Positions 1 through 4,840 of a DNA stretch of 10,808 nt are shown one piece after another. The notes under the pieces are model-generated. The model saw nothing but the letters and a program-made list of their open reading frames with translations. It did no database searches and was not told the DNA's origin. Origin of the DNA: JALHST01 sp038316335 (GTDB taxonomy: Bacteria > Bacteroidota > Bacteroidia > Flavobacteriales > Flavobacteriaceae); the NCBI GenBank assembly GCA_038316335.1, contig JBBQAM010000084.1, positions 1 through 10,808 on the forward strand, in the 5' to 3' direction. The position numbers and the translations under genes are program-made. Position 1 is the stretch's first letter; each line of letters opens with the position of its first letter.

Positions 1-1
1 C

Positions 2-70
2 CCAATGGATGGTCTTGATCCTGGAGAACAAGTGGTCATGTTGGTGATGCCCGTCATGTTGAACAATTGA
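2..70 (+). CDS. 3' end of an unrecognised gene (partial)
   Basis: The only frame open from the left edge on the plus strand gives 22 codons rich in Met and Val, with the segment GLDPGEQVVMLVMPVMLNN, and stops with TGA at 68-70. The gene begins outside the window, so its family cannot be named. That it is a real gene end is supported by the hairpin terminator that follows 17 bp later. The Gly-Leu-x-Pro-Gly-Glu-x-Val string loosely recalls a turn seen near the C-terminus of several beta-barrel or adaptor domains, but this is too short to use as an assignment. Confidence 0.45.
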   Translation, partial: PMDGLDPGEQVVMLVMPVMLNN

Positions 71-87
71 TACCTACTACTTAAAAT

Positions 88-126
88 AAAAACCGCCCCG
101 ATAGCATCTATGGGAGCGGTTTTTTT
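88..126. terminator. Bidirectional intrinsic terminator
   Basis: The arms AAAACCGC-CCC and GGG-A-GCGGTTTT enclose an 11-12 nt loop. A run of T follows on the plus strand (119-126), and the matching A-rich flank (84-92) acts as the T tract on the minus strand. It lies between a plus-strand gene ending at 70 and a minus-strand gene ending at 139, so it can serve both. Confidence 0.85.
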
Positions 127-138
127 ATGATAGCTTTT

Positions 139-504
139 TTACGAAATAAAGCGAATGGTCATAATATAGCTTGGTGATTCGCCATTCGATGCCCGAACGG
201 CATTTACGATCGGCATAACAAAGCTGAAAATCCCTATGAAGATCAACGCCAAGATCCCTAATCCCAACAAGAGAATGGCCGGGATGCTTAGAATGCCAAA
301 TAAGATCATACTTAATTGAAAATTAACGATTGCCTTACCATGCTCATCCATACCGGCAACCCCATTTTTATTGGCCAACCATAAAATCAACGGAACAATG
401 AGTCCGCCAAAACCGGTAACATAGTTTAGCAATTGCGATAAATGGGTCAAAACCAATAACTGGTTATCTGTGCGTAATGCTGCGTTTTGATTGATGATTT
501 CCAT
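139..504 (-). CDS. DUF4870 family small membrane protein
   Basis: This is a 121-residue protein of the DUF4870 type (Tic20-like small membrane proteins), and no biochemical role is established for the family. The N-terminal part carries the family's usual opening, with a His-Leu-Ser-Gln-Leu stretch followed by a glycine-rich hydrophobic segment (about residues 25-46). A conserved-looking loop with Asp-Glu-His-Gly-Lys and Val-Asn-Phe-Gln follows, and then a long double hydrophobic segment (about 66-100) that would form a membrane hairpin. It ends in a short polar tail. I chose the ATG at 504. The frame is open up to a TTG at 534, but the ten extra residues are polar and unlike the family start. 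It lies downstream of the coiled-coil gene on the same strand (91 bp gap) and may share its transcript. The shared hairpin at 88-126 ends it. Confidence 0.85.
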   Translation of the reverse strand: MEIINQNAALRTDNQLLVLTHLSQLLNYVTGFGGLIVPLILWLANKNGVAGMDEHGKAIVNFQLSMILFGILSIPAILLLGLGILALIFIGIFSFVMPIVNAVRASNGESPSYIMTIRFIS

Positions 505-594
505 TTTTTGATTGATTATGGGTTGAACTACCAATAAGACGCATTGATGTGGAAATTGTTACAATTTTCCCAAAAAATTTCCAGCGTTCAATAC

Positions 595-1050
595 CTACTG
601 TTTCCTTTGCATTTTTGCCAATTGTTCTTTATCCCTAAGAACATTCAACTTCATTTTGTCGATGTCTTGCCTCATTTCCAATTCATCGATGGGCGAGAGT
701 TTTCCCTTTAGCTTGTTTTTGGAAAATTTAGCCTCTATTTTCGCGATTTTTTGCTCATCACGTTCAATAGACTTTATTTTTTTATTGATGGCCTTCGACT
801 TTTGCTCTCGCTTCTTGATTTCCCTATCGGCTCTTTTTTTCGATTTTTCTGCTTTCTTTTGGGCCTTTTCAGCTTTTTTTAGTTCTTTATCCGCTTTCTT
901 TTGTTCATTTACTTTTGCAATTACTTCATTGGTTTCCGCAACGGTTGCCTGACCGGCGGTCGCTGCCCCTTCGACTGGAACGGTTTCCTGAGCATAGGTT
1001 GCCTTGCAAAAGACAAAAAGGATAGTAAGGGTTATTAGTAATTTTTTCAT
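595..1050 (-). CDS. Secreted Lys/Glu-rich coiled-coil protein, unknown function
   Basis: This 151-residue protein has a clear Sec signal peptide: Met-Lys-Lys, a hydrophobic core, and a probable cut after Ala-Tyr-Ala-Gln near residue 21. A short Ala/Val/Thr-rich linker (about 22-42) follows, and the rest is almost entirely charged. Residues 43-105 are Lys, Ala, Glu and Arg in a near-heptad pattern with repeated Lys-Lys-Ala-Glu-Lys units, predicting a long helix or coiled coil. The final 45 residues are also helical (Asp-Glu-Leu-Glu-Met-Arg-Gln-Asp-Ile). No enzyme motif or cysteine is visible in the mature part. Such proteins are common in Flavobacteriia and are usually left as hypothetical; a periplasmic role is inferred from the signal peptide only. 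The start at 1050 is supported by an AAAGG sequence about 6 nt upstream. Low-complexity composition means distant similarity hits will be unreliable. Confidence 0.8.
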   Translation of the reverse strand: MKKLLITLTILFVFCKATYAQETVPVEGAATAGQATVAETNEVIAKVNEQKKADKELKKAEKAQKKAEKSKKRADREIKKREQKSKAINKKIKSIERDEQKIAKIEAKFSKNKLKGKLSPIDELEMRQDIDKMKLNVLRDKEQLAKMQRKQ

Positions 1051-1175
1051 AGTAAACCTTTATTTTTTTGGTGCTATCGAAGGTATGAAATATGTGGCAT
1101 ATGCGCTATGGAATAATCGATTTTCCGAAGCTATGACCACTTTCCTTTGATGCCCATCCTCTCCCTCTTTTTAGC

Positions 1176-1183
1176 TATTTTTG
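1176..1183 (+). promoter_or_regulatory. Bacteroidota -7 box before mnmE
   Basis: TATTTTTG matches the Bacteroidota -7 consensus TAnnTTTG exactly and ends 18 nt before the mnmE ATG. The nearest TTG usable as a -33 element is at 1147-1149, which is about 26 nt away and outside the usual 17-23 nt spacing, so only the -7 box is well supported. Confidence 0.55.
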
Positions 1184-1201
1184 CATAGAAATTGTGAGAT
1201 A

Positions 1202-2599
1202 ATGATACGCAATGATACCATAATTGCCCTGGCAACGCCTGCAGGCGCCGGTGCAATAGCCATAATCAGGTTATCGGGGGTTTCGGCCATCGAATTGGCC
1301 GATCGCTTTTATGCCTCGACGGGCCATAAGGATCTTACCGAACAAAAAAGTCATACAGTGCATTTAGGGAACGTGGTCGAGGGAGAAAAGATATTCGATG
1401 AGGCGTTATTTACCATTTTCAAGGGCCCACACTCCTATACCGGAGAGGATGTCGTCGAGATTTCGTGTCATGGTTCTCACTATATTCAGCAACAGATCAT
1501 TCAATTATTCCTAAGGAACGGATGCCGCATGGCCGATGCCGGGGAATTTACATTGCGAGCTTTTTTGAATGGAAAATTCGACTTGAGCCAAGCGGAAGCC
1601 GTTGCCGATTTGATCGCCGCCGAAAATGAGGCAAGCCATCAGATCGCGCTCCAGCAAATGAGGGGAGGGTTTAGCAATGAAATTAAAAAATTGCGCGATG
1701 AACTCTTGCAGTTTGCTTCTTTGATCGAGCTTGAACTTGATTTTGCAGAGGAAGATGTTGCGTTTGCAGACCGGGAACAATTTCAGGAATTTTTGATTAA
1801 AATTCAAGAAGTGCTCAAGGGGCTTATCGCCTCCTTTGCCGTTGGGAATGTCCTAAAAAACGGTATCCCGATAGCCATCATCGGGGCGCCTAATGTCGGC
1901 AAATCGACCCTTTTGAACACCTTATTGAATGAGGAACGTGCCATAGTTTCTGAAATTGCAGGAACTACCAGGGATAGCATTGAAGATGAAATCACCATTG
2001 GCGGAATCGGATTTCGATTTATCGATACGGCAGGAATACGTGATACTGAAGATATCATCGAAGGCATGGGCATTCAACGGACCTTTATGAAAATTGAAAA
2101 TGCTCGGTTGGTGTTCTATATGATCGATGGCACTTCGCTGATCAGGGAGCCCAAGGAAACGGAGCGAATAAAAGACGAATTGAAAAAAATACGTACAAAA
2201 TTTCCGGAGAAACCACTTATTACCTTGATCAATAAGGTAGATACCCTGACAATCGAACAGCAAAATAACATCAAAAAACACTTTAATGAAATGTATTTAA
2301 TCGCTGCTAAATCAGGTTTCGGCGTTGAAAATTTGAAGTCCTCTCTTTTAGAGTTCGTCAAAATCGGCACCCTAAATGCCAGCGGGGCGATTGTTTCCAA
2401 TTCACGGCATTACGATTCTTTGCTAAAAGCCTTGACTGCCATTGAACATGTCAAGGTAGGGATGATTGAAGACCTTCCGAGCGACCTTTTGGCCATCGAT
2501 GTAAAGGATGCCTTGTACCATCTTGGGGAAATTACCGGCGAAGTAACCAATGAAGAGCTCTTGGGGAATATTTTTTCCAATTTCTGTATCGGGAAGTAA
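1202..2599 (+). CDS. mnmE: tRNA uridine-5-carboxymethylaminomethyl(34) synthesis GTPase MnmE
   Basis: MnmE (TrmE/ThdF) works with MnmG to add the carboxymethylaminomethyl group to the wobble uridine U34 of certain tRNAs, using GTP, a folate one-carbon unit and FAD. The protein is 465 residues, normal for the family. The N-terminal folate-binding domain opens with the typical Asp-Thr-Ile-x-Ala-Leu-Ala-Thr-Pro motif. The inserted G domain has G1 GAPNVGKS (228-235), G2 Gly-Thr-Thr-Arg-Asp, G3 DTAG (275-278), G4 NKVD (344-347) and a G5-like Ala-Ala-Lys. The extreme C-terminus is FCIGK with the conserved cysteine at 462. The start is the ATG at 1202; an in-frame TTG at 1181 lies inside the promoter box and would add residues foreign to the family. 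The last 18 bp also act as the left att copy of a downstream integrated element, yet the protein end is intact. Confidence 0.97.
   Translation: MIRNDTIIALATPAGAGAIAIIRLSGVSAIELADRFYASTGHKDLTEQKSHTVHLGNVVEGEKIFDEALFTIFKGPHSYTGEDVVEISCHGSHYIQQQIIQLFLRNGCRMADAGEFTLRAFLNGKFDLSQAEAVADLIAAENEASHQIALQQMRGGFSNEIKKLRDELLQFASLIELELDFAEEDVAFADREQFQEFLIKIQEVLKGLIASFAVGNVLKNGIPIAIIGAPNVGKSTLLNTLLNEERAIVSEIAGTTRDSIEDEITIGGIGFRFIDTAGIRDTEDIIEGMGIQRTFMKIENARLVFYMIDGTSLIREPKETERIKDELKKIRTKFPEKPLITLINKVDTLTIEQQNNIKKHFNEMYLIAAKSGFGVENLKSSLLEFVKIGTLNASGAIVSNSRHYDSLLKALTAIEHVKVGMIEDLPSDLLAIDVKDALYHLGEITGEVTNEELLGNIFSNFCIGK
2582..2599 (+). repeat. Left att copy (attL core) at the end of mnmE
   Basis: TTCTGTATCGGGAAGTAA encodes Phe-Cys-Ile-Gly-Lys-stop of MnmE and recurs in direct orientation at 4813-4830 with 16 of 18 identical bases. 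A recombinase remnant lies just inside it, as expected for the end of an integrated element. Because the core covers the stop codon, integration restores a complete mnmE. Confidence 0.75.
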
Positions 2600-2756
2600 C
2601 TAGGTATTTAATTTGGTTTCATATGGTCTTAGTTGGTTTGATTTAATTGCAAATCAGTTAGTTAATAAATATTTCTCCTTGTTTATTTTCCCTTTTTCGC
2701 CCATTATCATACGTATAGAACACCGCTGGTACACTTCGAGCAGTTTTTTGATCTCC

Positions 2757-2777
2757 GAGGTGAAATAATTTCACCTC
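2757..2777. promoter_or_regulatory. Inverted repeat over the integrase leader
   Basis: The perfect 9-bp arms GAGGTGAAA and TTTCACCTC are separated by TAA and end 4 bp before the ATG of the recombinase remnant at 2782. It could be an operator for an excision or regulatory protein, or an mRNA hairpin that hides the ribosome binding region. There is no T tract, so a terminator is unlikely. It is probably a leftover of the original integrase control. Confidence 0.5.
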
Positions 2778-2781
2778 AGTT

Positions 2782-3467
2782 ATGAAAATAAGTCTTAGGA
2801 GAAAAAGATTTAAAACGGAAAACGTAGCCTCTTTAATGAATTCTATAAAGGACATTACGTTGACAAAAATGGCGTAAATAAATACGACCAGGATTTTGAA
2901 TATTTAAAGCTTTATCCTTTAGAAAGTCCGAACACCTCTTATGAAAAGAGAAAGAACAAGTAAATCTATACCTTGGCCGAAAAAATCCTATCTAATCGAA
3001 AAGCGGAATTCTATCAAGGTAAGTTCTAATTAAAAAATGATAAAAAAGGCCAAATCACCTTTATGGACTACAACAAACTGCTAAAAGAAGACCGCTTTGA
3101 GGCCAAAGCGAATTATGGGAATTGGGATGCCGCTCAAAAGCACATTGAAAAATACTGTCCCCCTCACAAGCAGCTAAAAGATATCGATATCGATTTTGTC
3201 AAAGGCTTAAAGAAACATCTTGATACCAAGGCCAAAACCAAGAGTGCTGCTACCCTATCCCAAAATTCAAAGTATACTTACTTCAATAAATTCAAAGCTG
3301 CCCTGCGCGAAGCTTATACTGAAAACTATTTGGAAGAAAATGTACTGCGGTCAGTCAAAGGTTTTGAGCAAGGAGTATCTACGAGGGAATATTTGACTTA
3401 CATAGAACTACAGACATTGACACAAGCAGCGTATAAGTATCCTTTTTTGGTTTACTACATCAAATAG
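2782..3467 (+). pseudogene. Tyrosine recombinase (integrase) remnant, N-terminal half only
   Basis: This is a relic of a Bacteroidota tyrosine recombinase. It opens with Met-Lys-Ile-Ser-Leu-Arg-Arg-Lys, typical of the arm-binding domain. After about 17 codons the frame breaks near 2833, consistent with loss of one base, and similarity continues in the frame that starts Phe-Tyr-Lys-Gly-His-Tyr. Two in-frame TAA codons follow, at 2961-2963 (where relatives usually have Glu in an Asn-Lys-Glu-Thr stretch) and 3027-3029. The open part from 3063 covers the SAM-like core-binding domain, including Thr-Leu-Ser-Gln-Asn-Ser-x-x-Tyr-Phe-Asn-Lys-Phe and Arg-Glu-Tyr-Leu-Thr. Similarity ends at Lys-Tyr-Pro-Phe-Leu, just before the catalytic domain. 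No active-site Arg, His-x-x-Arg or Tyr segment remains. The ORF starting at 3063 alone could give a 134-residue DNA-binding fragment, but not a recombinase. Confidence 0.85.
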
Positions 3468-3470
3468 TCC

Positions 3471-3698
3471 ATGGCTATTCCGAAATGGGCGATAAAGCTA
3501 TTTTATGGACTGTTTGACTGCATCACTTTGGTATTGGACTACTCCGTTTATAAGTTCTCTCGAATCTCCAAAATTGAGCAGGAAGCGTATAGAAAGGGAG
3601 AAGAAAAAGCGTTTGCGCATTTCAGGGCATTCTTCAAGGCCAGCCCAGAGGCAAGCGGTCTCTATCAAGAGTGGCGAGAACACCAAAGCAAAAAGTAG
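3471..3698 (+). CDS. Unrecognised 75-residue protein
   Basis: I do not recognise this family. The ATG lies 3 bp after the stop of the integrase remnant. The product starts with a partly hydrophobic segment rich in aromatic residues (about residues 5-28), which could be an amphipathic or membrane-associated helix. A charged helix (Lys-Ile-Glu-Gln-Glu-Ala-Tyr-Arg-Lys-Gly-Glu-Glu) follows, and the Lys/Gln-rich tail contains Glu-Trp-Arg-Glu-His. Composition and codon use look like real coding sequence and not random frame, but no clear ribosome binding site is seen. It may be a whole small gene of the lost cargo or the end of a larger one joined here by the deletion that removed the integrase catalytic domain. 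A longer ORF in another frame (3505-3750) looks like a shadow. Confidence 0.5.
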   Translation: MAIPKWAIKLFYGLFDCITLVLDYSVYKFSRISKIEQEAYRKGEEKAFAHFRAFFKASPEASGLYQEWREHQSKK

Positions 3699-3719
3699 GG
3701 TGCGCCCTATCCGATTGTT

Positions 3720-3745
3720 GCTTGCCCCGCCATGGCGGGGCAAGC
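3720..3745. repeat. Perfect 26-bp G+C-rich palindrome
   Basis: The half GCTTGCCCCGCCA is followed directly by its exact reverse complement, so the unit is symmetric with no spacer. A G-T wobble pair at 3719/3746 extends it in RNA. It is much richer in G+C than its surroundings. It starts 21 bp after the stop of the 75-residue ORF. No T run follows on either side, so it is not a standard intrinsic terminator. A REP-like dispersed palindrome or a protein-binding site are alternatives. Confidence 0.7.
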
Positions 3746-3898
3746 GCTAATCTGACGGAATCACTACAAAAACCGGACAGGTTTCAAGCGCAAAGTTTTT
3801 GGGTAAGATTTGGGGAAAAACATTACAATTTTTGAAAATAAATAACCATATATGTAATTTCTATATTATCTTTACGTTCTAATTAATCATCAGAGCTA

Positions 3899-4195
3899 GT
3901 GCATGTCATTTCATTTAAAAAGCTAAGGGAGTATTTTTCGAAAGAAACCAATGCTAGAGTGGCCTTGCAAGATTGGTATAAAAAAGCAAACAAGGCAGAA
4001 TGGGATAATTTTGCCGATTTAAGGAACACCTTTAATACAGCAGATAGTGTCGGCAATGGTCGGTTCGTTTTTAATGTCAAGGGAAACCATTACAGAATTG
4101 TAGCCATTGTTATATTTAAAGTGAAAAGAGTTTATATACGTTGGGTTGGCAACCATAAAGATTACAATAGAATTAAAAATATTGATACATTATAA
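3899..4195 (+). CDS. higB: HigB-family toxin (mRNA interferase)
   Basis: This 98-residue toxin is of the HigB type (RelE superfamily), which cuts mRNA on the translating ribosome when free of its antitoxin. Family features are visible through the whole length. The start Met-His-Val-Ile-Ser-x-Lys-x-Leu-Arg is typical. Ala-Leu-x-x-Trp-Tyr-Lys-x-Ala-x-Lys-Ala-x-Trp (about 22-35) and Ala-Asp-Leu-Arg-Asn-Thr-Phe (about 39-45) follow, then the core Phe-Asn-Val-Lys-Gly-Asn-His-Tyr-Arg (58-66) and the closing Val-Tyr-Ile-Arg-Trp-Val-Gly-Asn-His-Lys-Asp-Tyr. No lesion is seen, so it is probably active. The start is GTG at 3899, chosen because it gives the family N-terminus exactly. A TTTG at 3831-3834 with a TAATTT-like box 20 nt later could be its promoter. 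The antitoxin follows 4 bp downstream, giving the toxin-first order normal for hig loci. Confidence 0.92.
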   Translation: MHVISFKKLREYFSKETNARVALQDWYKKANKAEWDNFADLRNTFNTADSVGNGRFVFNVKGNHYRIVAIVIFKVKRVYIRWVGNHKDYNRIKNIDTL

Positions 4196-4199
4196 TATA

Positions 4200-4559
4200 A
4201 TGAAAACTGTAACTCACACGGCATATGTCAAAGCGAATCTTCGATTAGAAGAACTTCTTAAAGTGGTAGGCAATGACACTCCTGAAGATTCTCCTCAAAT
4301 GTTAGAACTTTTGGAGGTAAGCGACATCATCGAACAGTATGAAGAAATCCATTTCCCAATCGGTTTACCGACCTTACAGGAAATGATCGAATTGCGCATG
4401 TTCGAAATGGGTCTAAAAAGAAAAGATTTAGCTGCTCTTTTAAATACAAGCGCATCAAGGATTAGCGATTATTTAAATGGCAGAAGAGAGATTACACTAA
4501 ACGTTGCCAAAGCCTTGCATCAAAAATTAAATATTGATAGCGATATTATTTTGCAATAA
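4200..4559 (+). CDS. higA: HigA-family antitoxin (XRE-type helix-turn-helix)
   Basis: This 119-residue antitoxin should neutralise HigB and repress the shared promoter. The N-terminal half is acidic and helical, with Leu-Glu-Glu-Leu-Leu and the Ile-Glu-x-Tyr-Glu-x-x-His-Phe-Pro-Ile motif typical of this HigA group (COG5499 type). The C-terminal half is an XRE helix-turn-helix: Met-Gly-Leu-Lys-Arg-Lys-Asp-Leu-Ala-Ala-Leu-Leu (about 78-89), Ser-Arg-Ile-Ser-Asp-Tyr-Leu-Asn-Gly-Arg-Arg (94-104), and a closing Thr-Leu-Asn-Val-Ala-Lys-Ala-Leu-His. The ATG at 4200 is preferred to an upstream in-frame codon at 4146 inside higB, because it gives the usual family length and sits 4 bp after the toxin stop. 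No stop codons or gaps are seen. The pair looks intact and could stabilise the remnant element by post-segregational killing. Confidence 0.93.
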   Translation: MKTVTHTAYVKANLRLEELLKVVGNDTPEDSPQMLELLEVSDIIEQYEEIHFPIGLPTLQEMIELRMFEMGLKRKDLAALLNTSASRISDYLNGRREITLNVAKALHQKLNIDSDIILQ

Positions 4560-4569
4560 TTTTTAAACT

Positions 4570-4719
4570 ATGGAGGAAAAGAACGTTACTGAATCCTACG
4601 AAGAAAAGCTTCAAAAGCTTAGGGAAGAAATCGAAAAAGGCTGGAACAGTGGTGAAAGTGATAGATCTGTCCAAGATATTATTGATTCAAAAAGGAGTTC
4701 TCGAAATACCAATAAATAA
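4570..4719 (+). CDS. ParD-like antitoxin tail, 49 residues, no DNA-binding domain
   Basis: This short ORF starts 10 bp after higA and is probably on the same transcript. Its product has a charged helix, Lys-Leu-Gln-Lys-Leu-Arg-Glu-Glu-Ile-Glu-Lys-Gly, then Ser-Gly-Glu-Ser-Asp-Arg-Ser-Val-Gln-Asp-Ile-Ile. This closely follows the C-terminal toxin-wrapping part of ParD antitoxins, in which a helix is followed by Gly-x-x-Ser-Gly-x-Ser-x-Arg-Ser and a final helix. The ribbon-helix-helix DNA-binding part that normally occupies the first 30-40 residues of ParD is absent, and no parE toxin follows. It may be the leftover of a lost parDE locus with a new start codon, or a small stand-alone antitoxin. 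An ATG followed by Glu-Glu-Lys and an unbroken frame make translation plausible. Confidence 0.6.
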   Translation: MEEKNVTESYEEKLQKLREEIEKGWNSGESDRSVQDIIDSKRSSRNTNK

Positions 4720-4722
4720 TTT

Positions 4723-4830
4723 ATGGAAAACAAAAGAACACCAAAAGAAAACAAAAGGTTTCACCTATTTTCCACCCCGAACGCCCCTACCCCAATGTTT
4801 ACTGAGAAAAGATACTGTATCGGCAAGTAA
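4723..4830 (+). CDS. 35-residue ORF ending in an MnmE-like tail at the right att site
   Basis: An ATG 3 bp after the preceding stop opens a 35-codon frame with a basic N-terminus (Met-Glu-Asn-Lys-Arg-Thr-Pro-Lys), a Pro/Thr-rich middle, and the end Lys-Arg-Tyr-Cys-Ile-Gly-Lys-stop. The last six codons are the right att copy and mimic the MnmE end Phe-Cys-Ile-Gly-Lys-stop. Apart from this tail nothing resembles MnmE. The frame may be fortuitous: an attP core that must supply the last codons of mnmE will always carry an open frame up to that stop. Translation is unproven. Confidence 0.3.
   Translation: MENKRTPKENKRFHLFSTPNAPTPMFTEKRYCIGK
4813..4830 (+). repeat. Right att copy (attR core)
   Basis: TACTGTATCGGCAAGTAA differs from the mnmE end at two of 18 positions. 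In the coding frame one change is synonymous (GGG to GGC, Gly) and the other conservative (TTC to TAC, Phe to Tyr). It lies 10 bp from the stop of the convergent efflux operon, which marks the return to chromosomal sequence. Confidence 0.75.
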
Positions 4831-4840
4831 GGTTAAAAAG

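Larger units (their letters stand above)
2582..4830. mobile_element. Decayed integrative element in the 3' end of mnmE
   Basis: A 2.25-kb block is bounded by the two direct att copies. Inside, in order, are an inverted repeat overlapping the integrase leader, a tyrosine recombinase pseudogene without a catalytic domain, an unknown 75-residue ORF, a 26-bp palindrome, higBA, a ParD-tail ORF and a 35-residue ORF running into the right att copy. Integrase next to the target gene and direct repeats at both ends are the standard layout of tyrosine-recombinase genomic islands. The size is far below that of a functional island, so most cargo has probably been deleted, with one junction near 3445-3460 where integrase similarity stops. 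SGI1-type islands of Gammaproteobacteria use the same gene end as target. The two att mismatches leave some doubt that both copies came from one event. Confidence 0.72.

Noticed and set aside
505..534. TTG start extending the DUF4870 protein by ten residues
   Set aside because: It has no supporting leader and gives a polar extension unlike relatives; the ATG at 504 is adequate.
551..570. A+T-rich hairpin between the two left minus-strand genes
   Set aside because: The arms GGAAATTG and CAATTTTCC pair imperfectly, the stem is weak and no T run follows, so it cannot be called a terminator.
1181..1201. Upstream TTG start for mnmE
   Set aside because: The TTG overlaps the TATTTTTG promoter box, and the added seven residues are not part of the family; the ATG at 1202 gives the standard N-terminus.
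2658..2855. Minus-strand ORF over the integrase leader
   Set aside because: It lies antisense to the recognisable N-terminus of the recombinase relic and has no family features.
3505..3750. Arg/Lys/Ser-rich ORF overlapping the 75-residue ORF and the palindrome
   Set aside because: Its composition is that of a shifted frame, and it runs through the palindrome; the 3471-3698 frame looks more protein-like.
4146..4199. Longer antitoxin reading frame starting inside higB
   Set aside because: The extension translates the toxin's own 3' end in another frame; the ATG at 4200 matches the family length.
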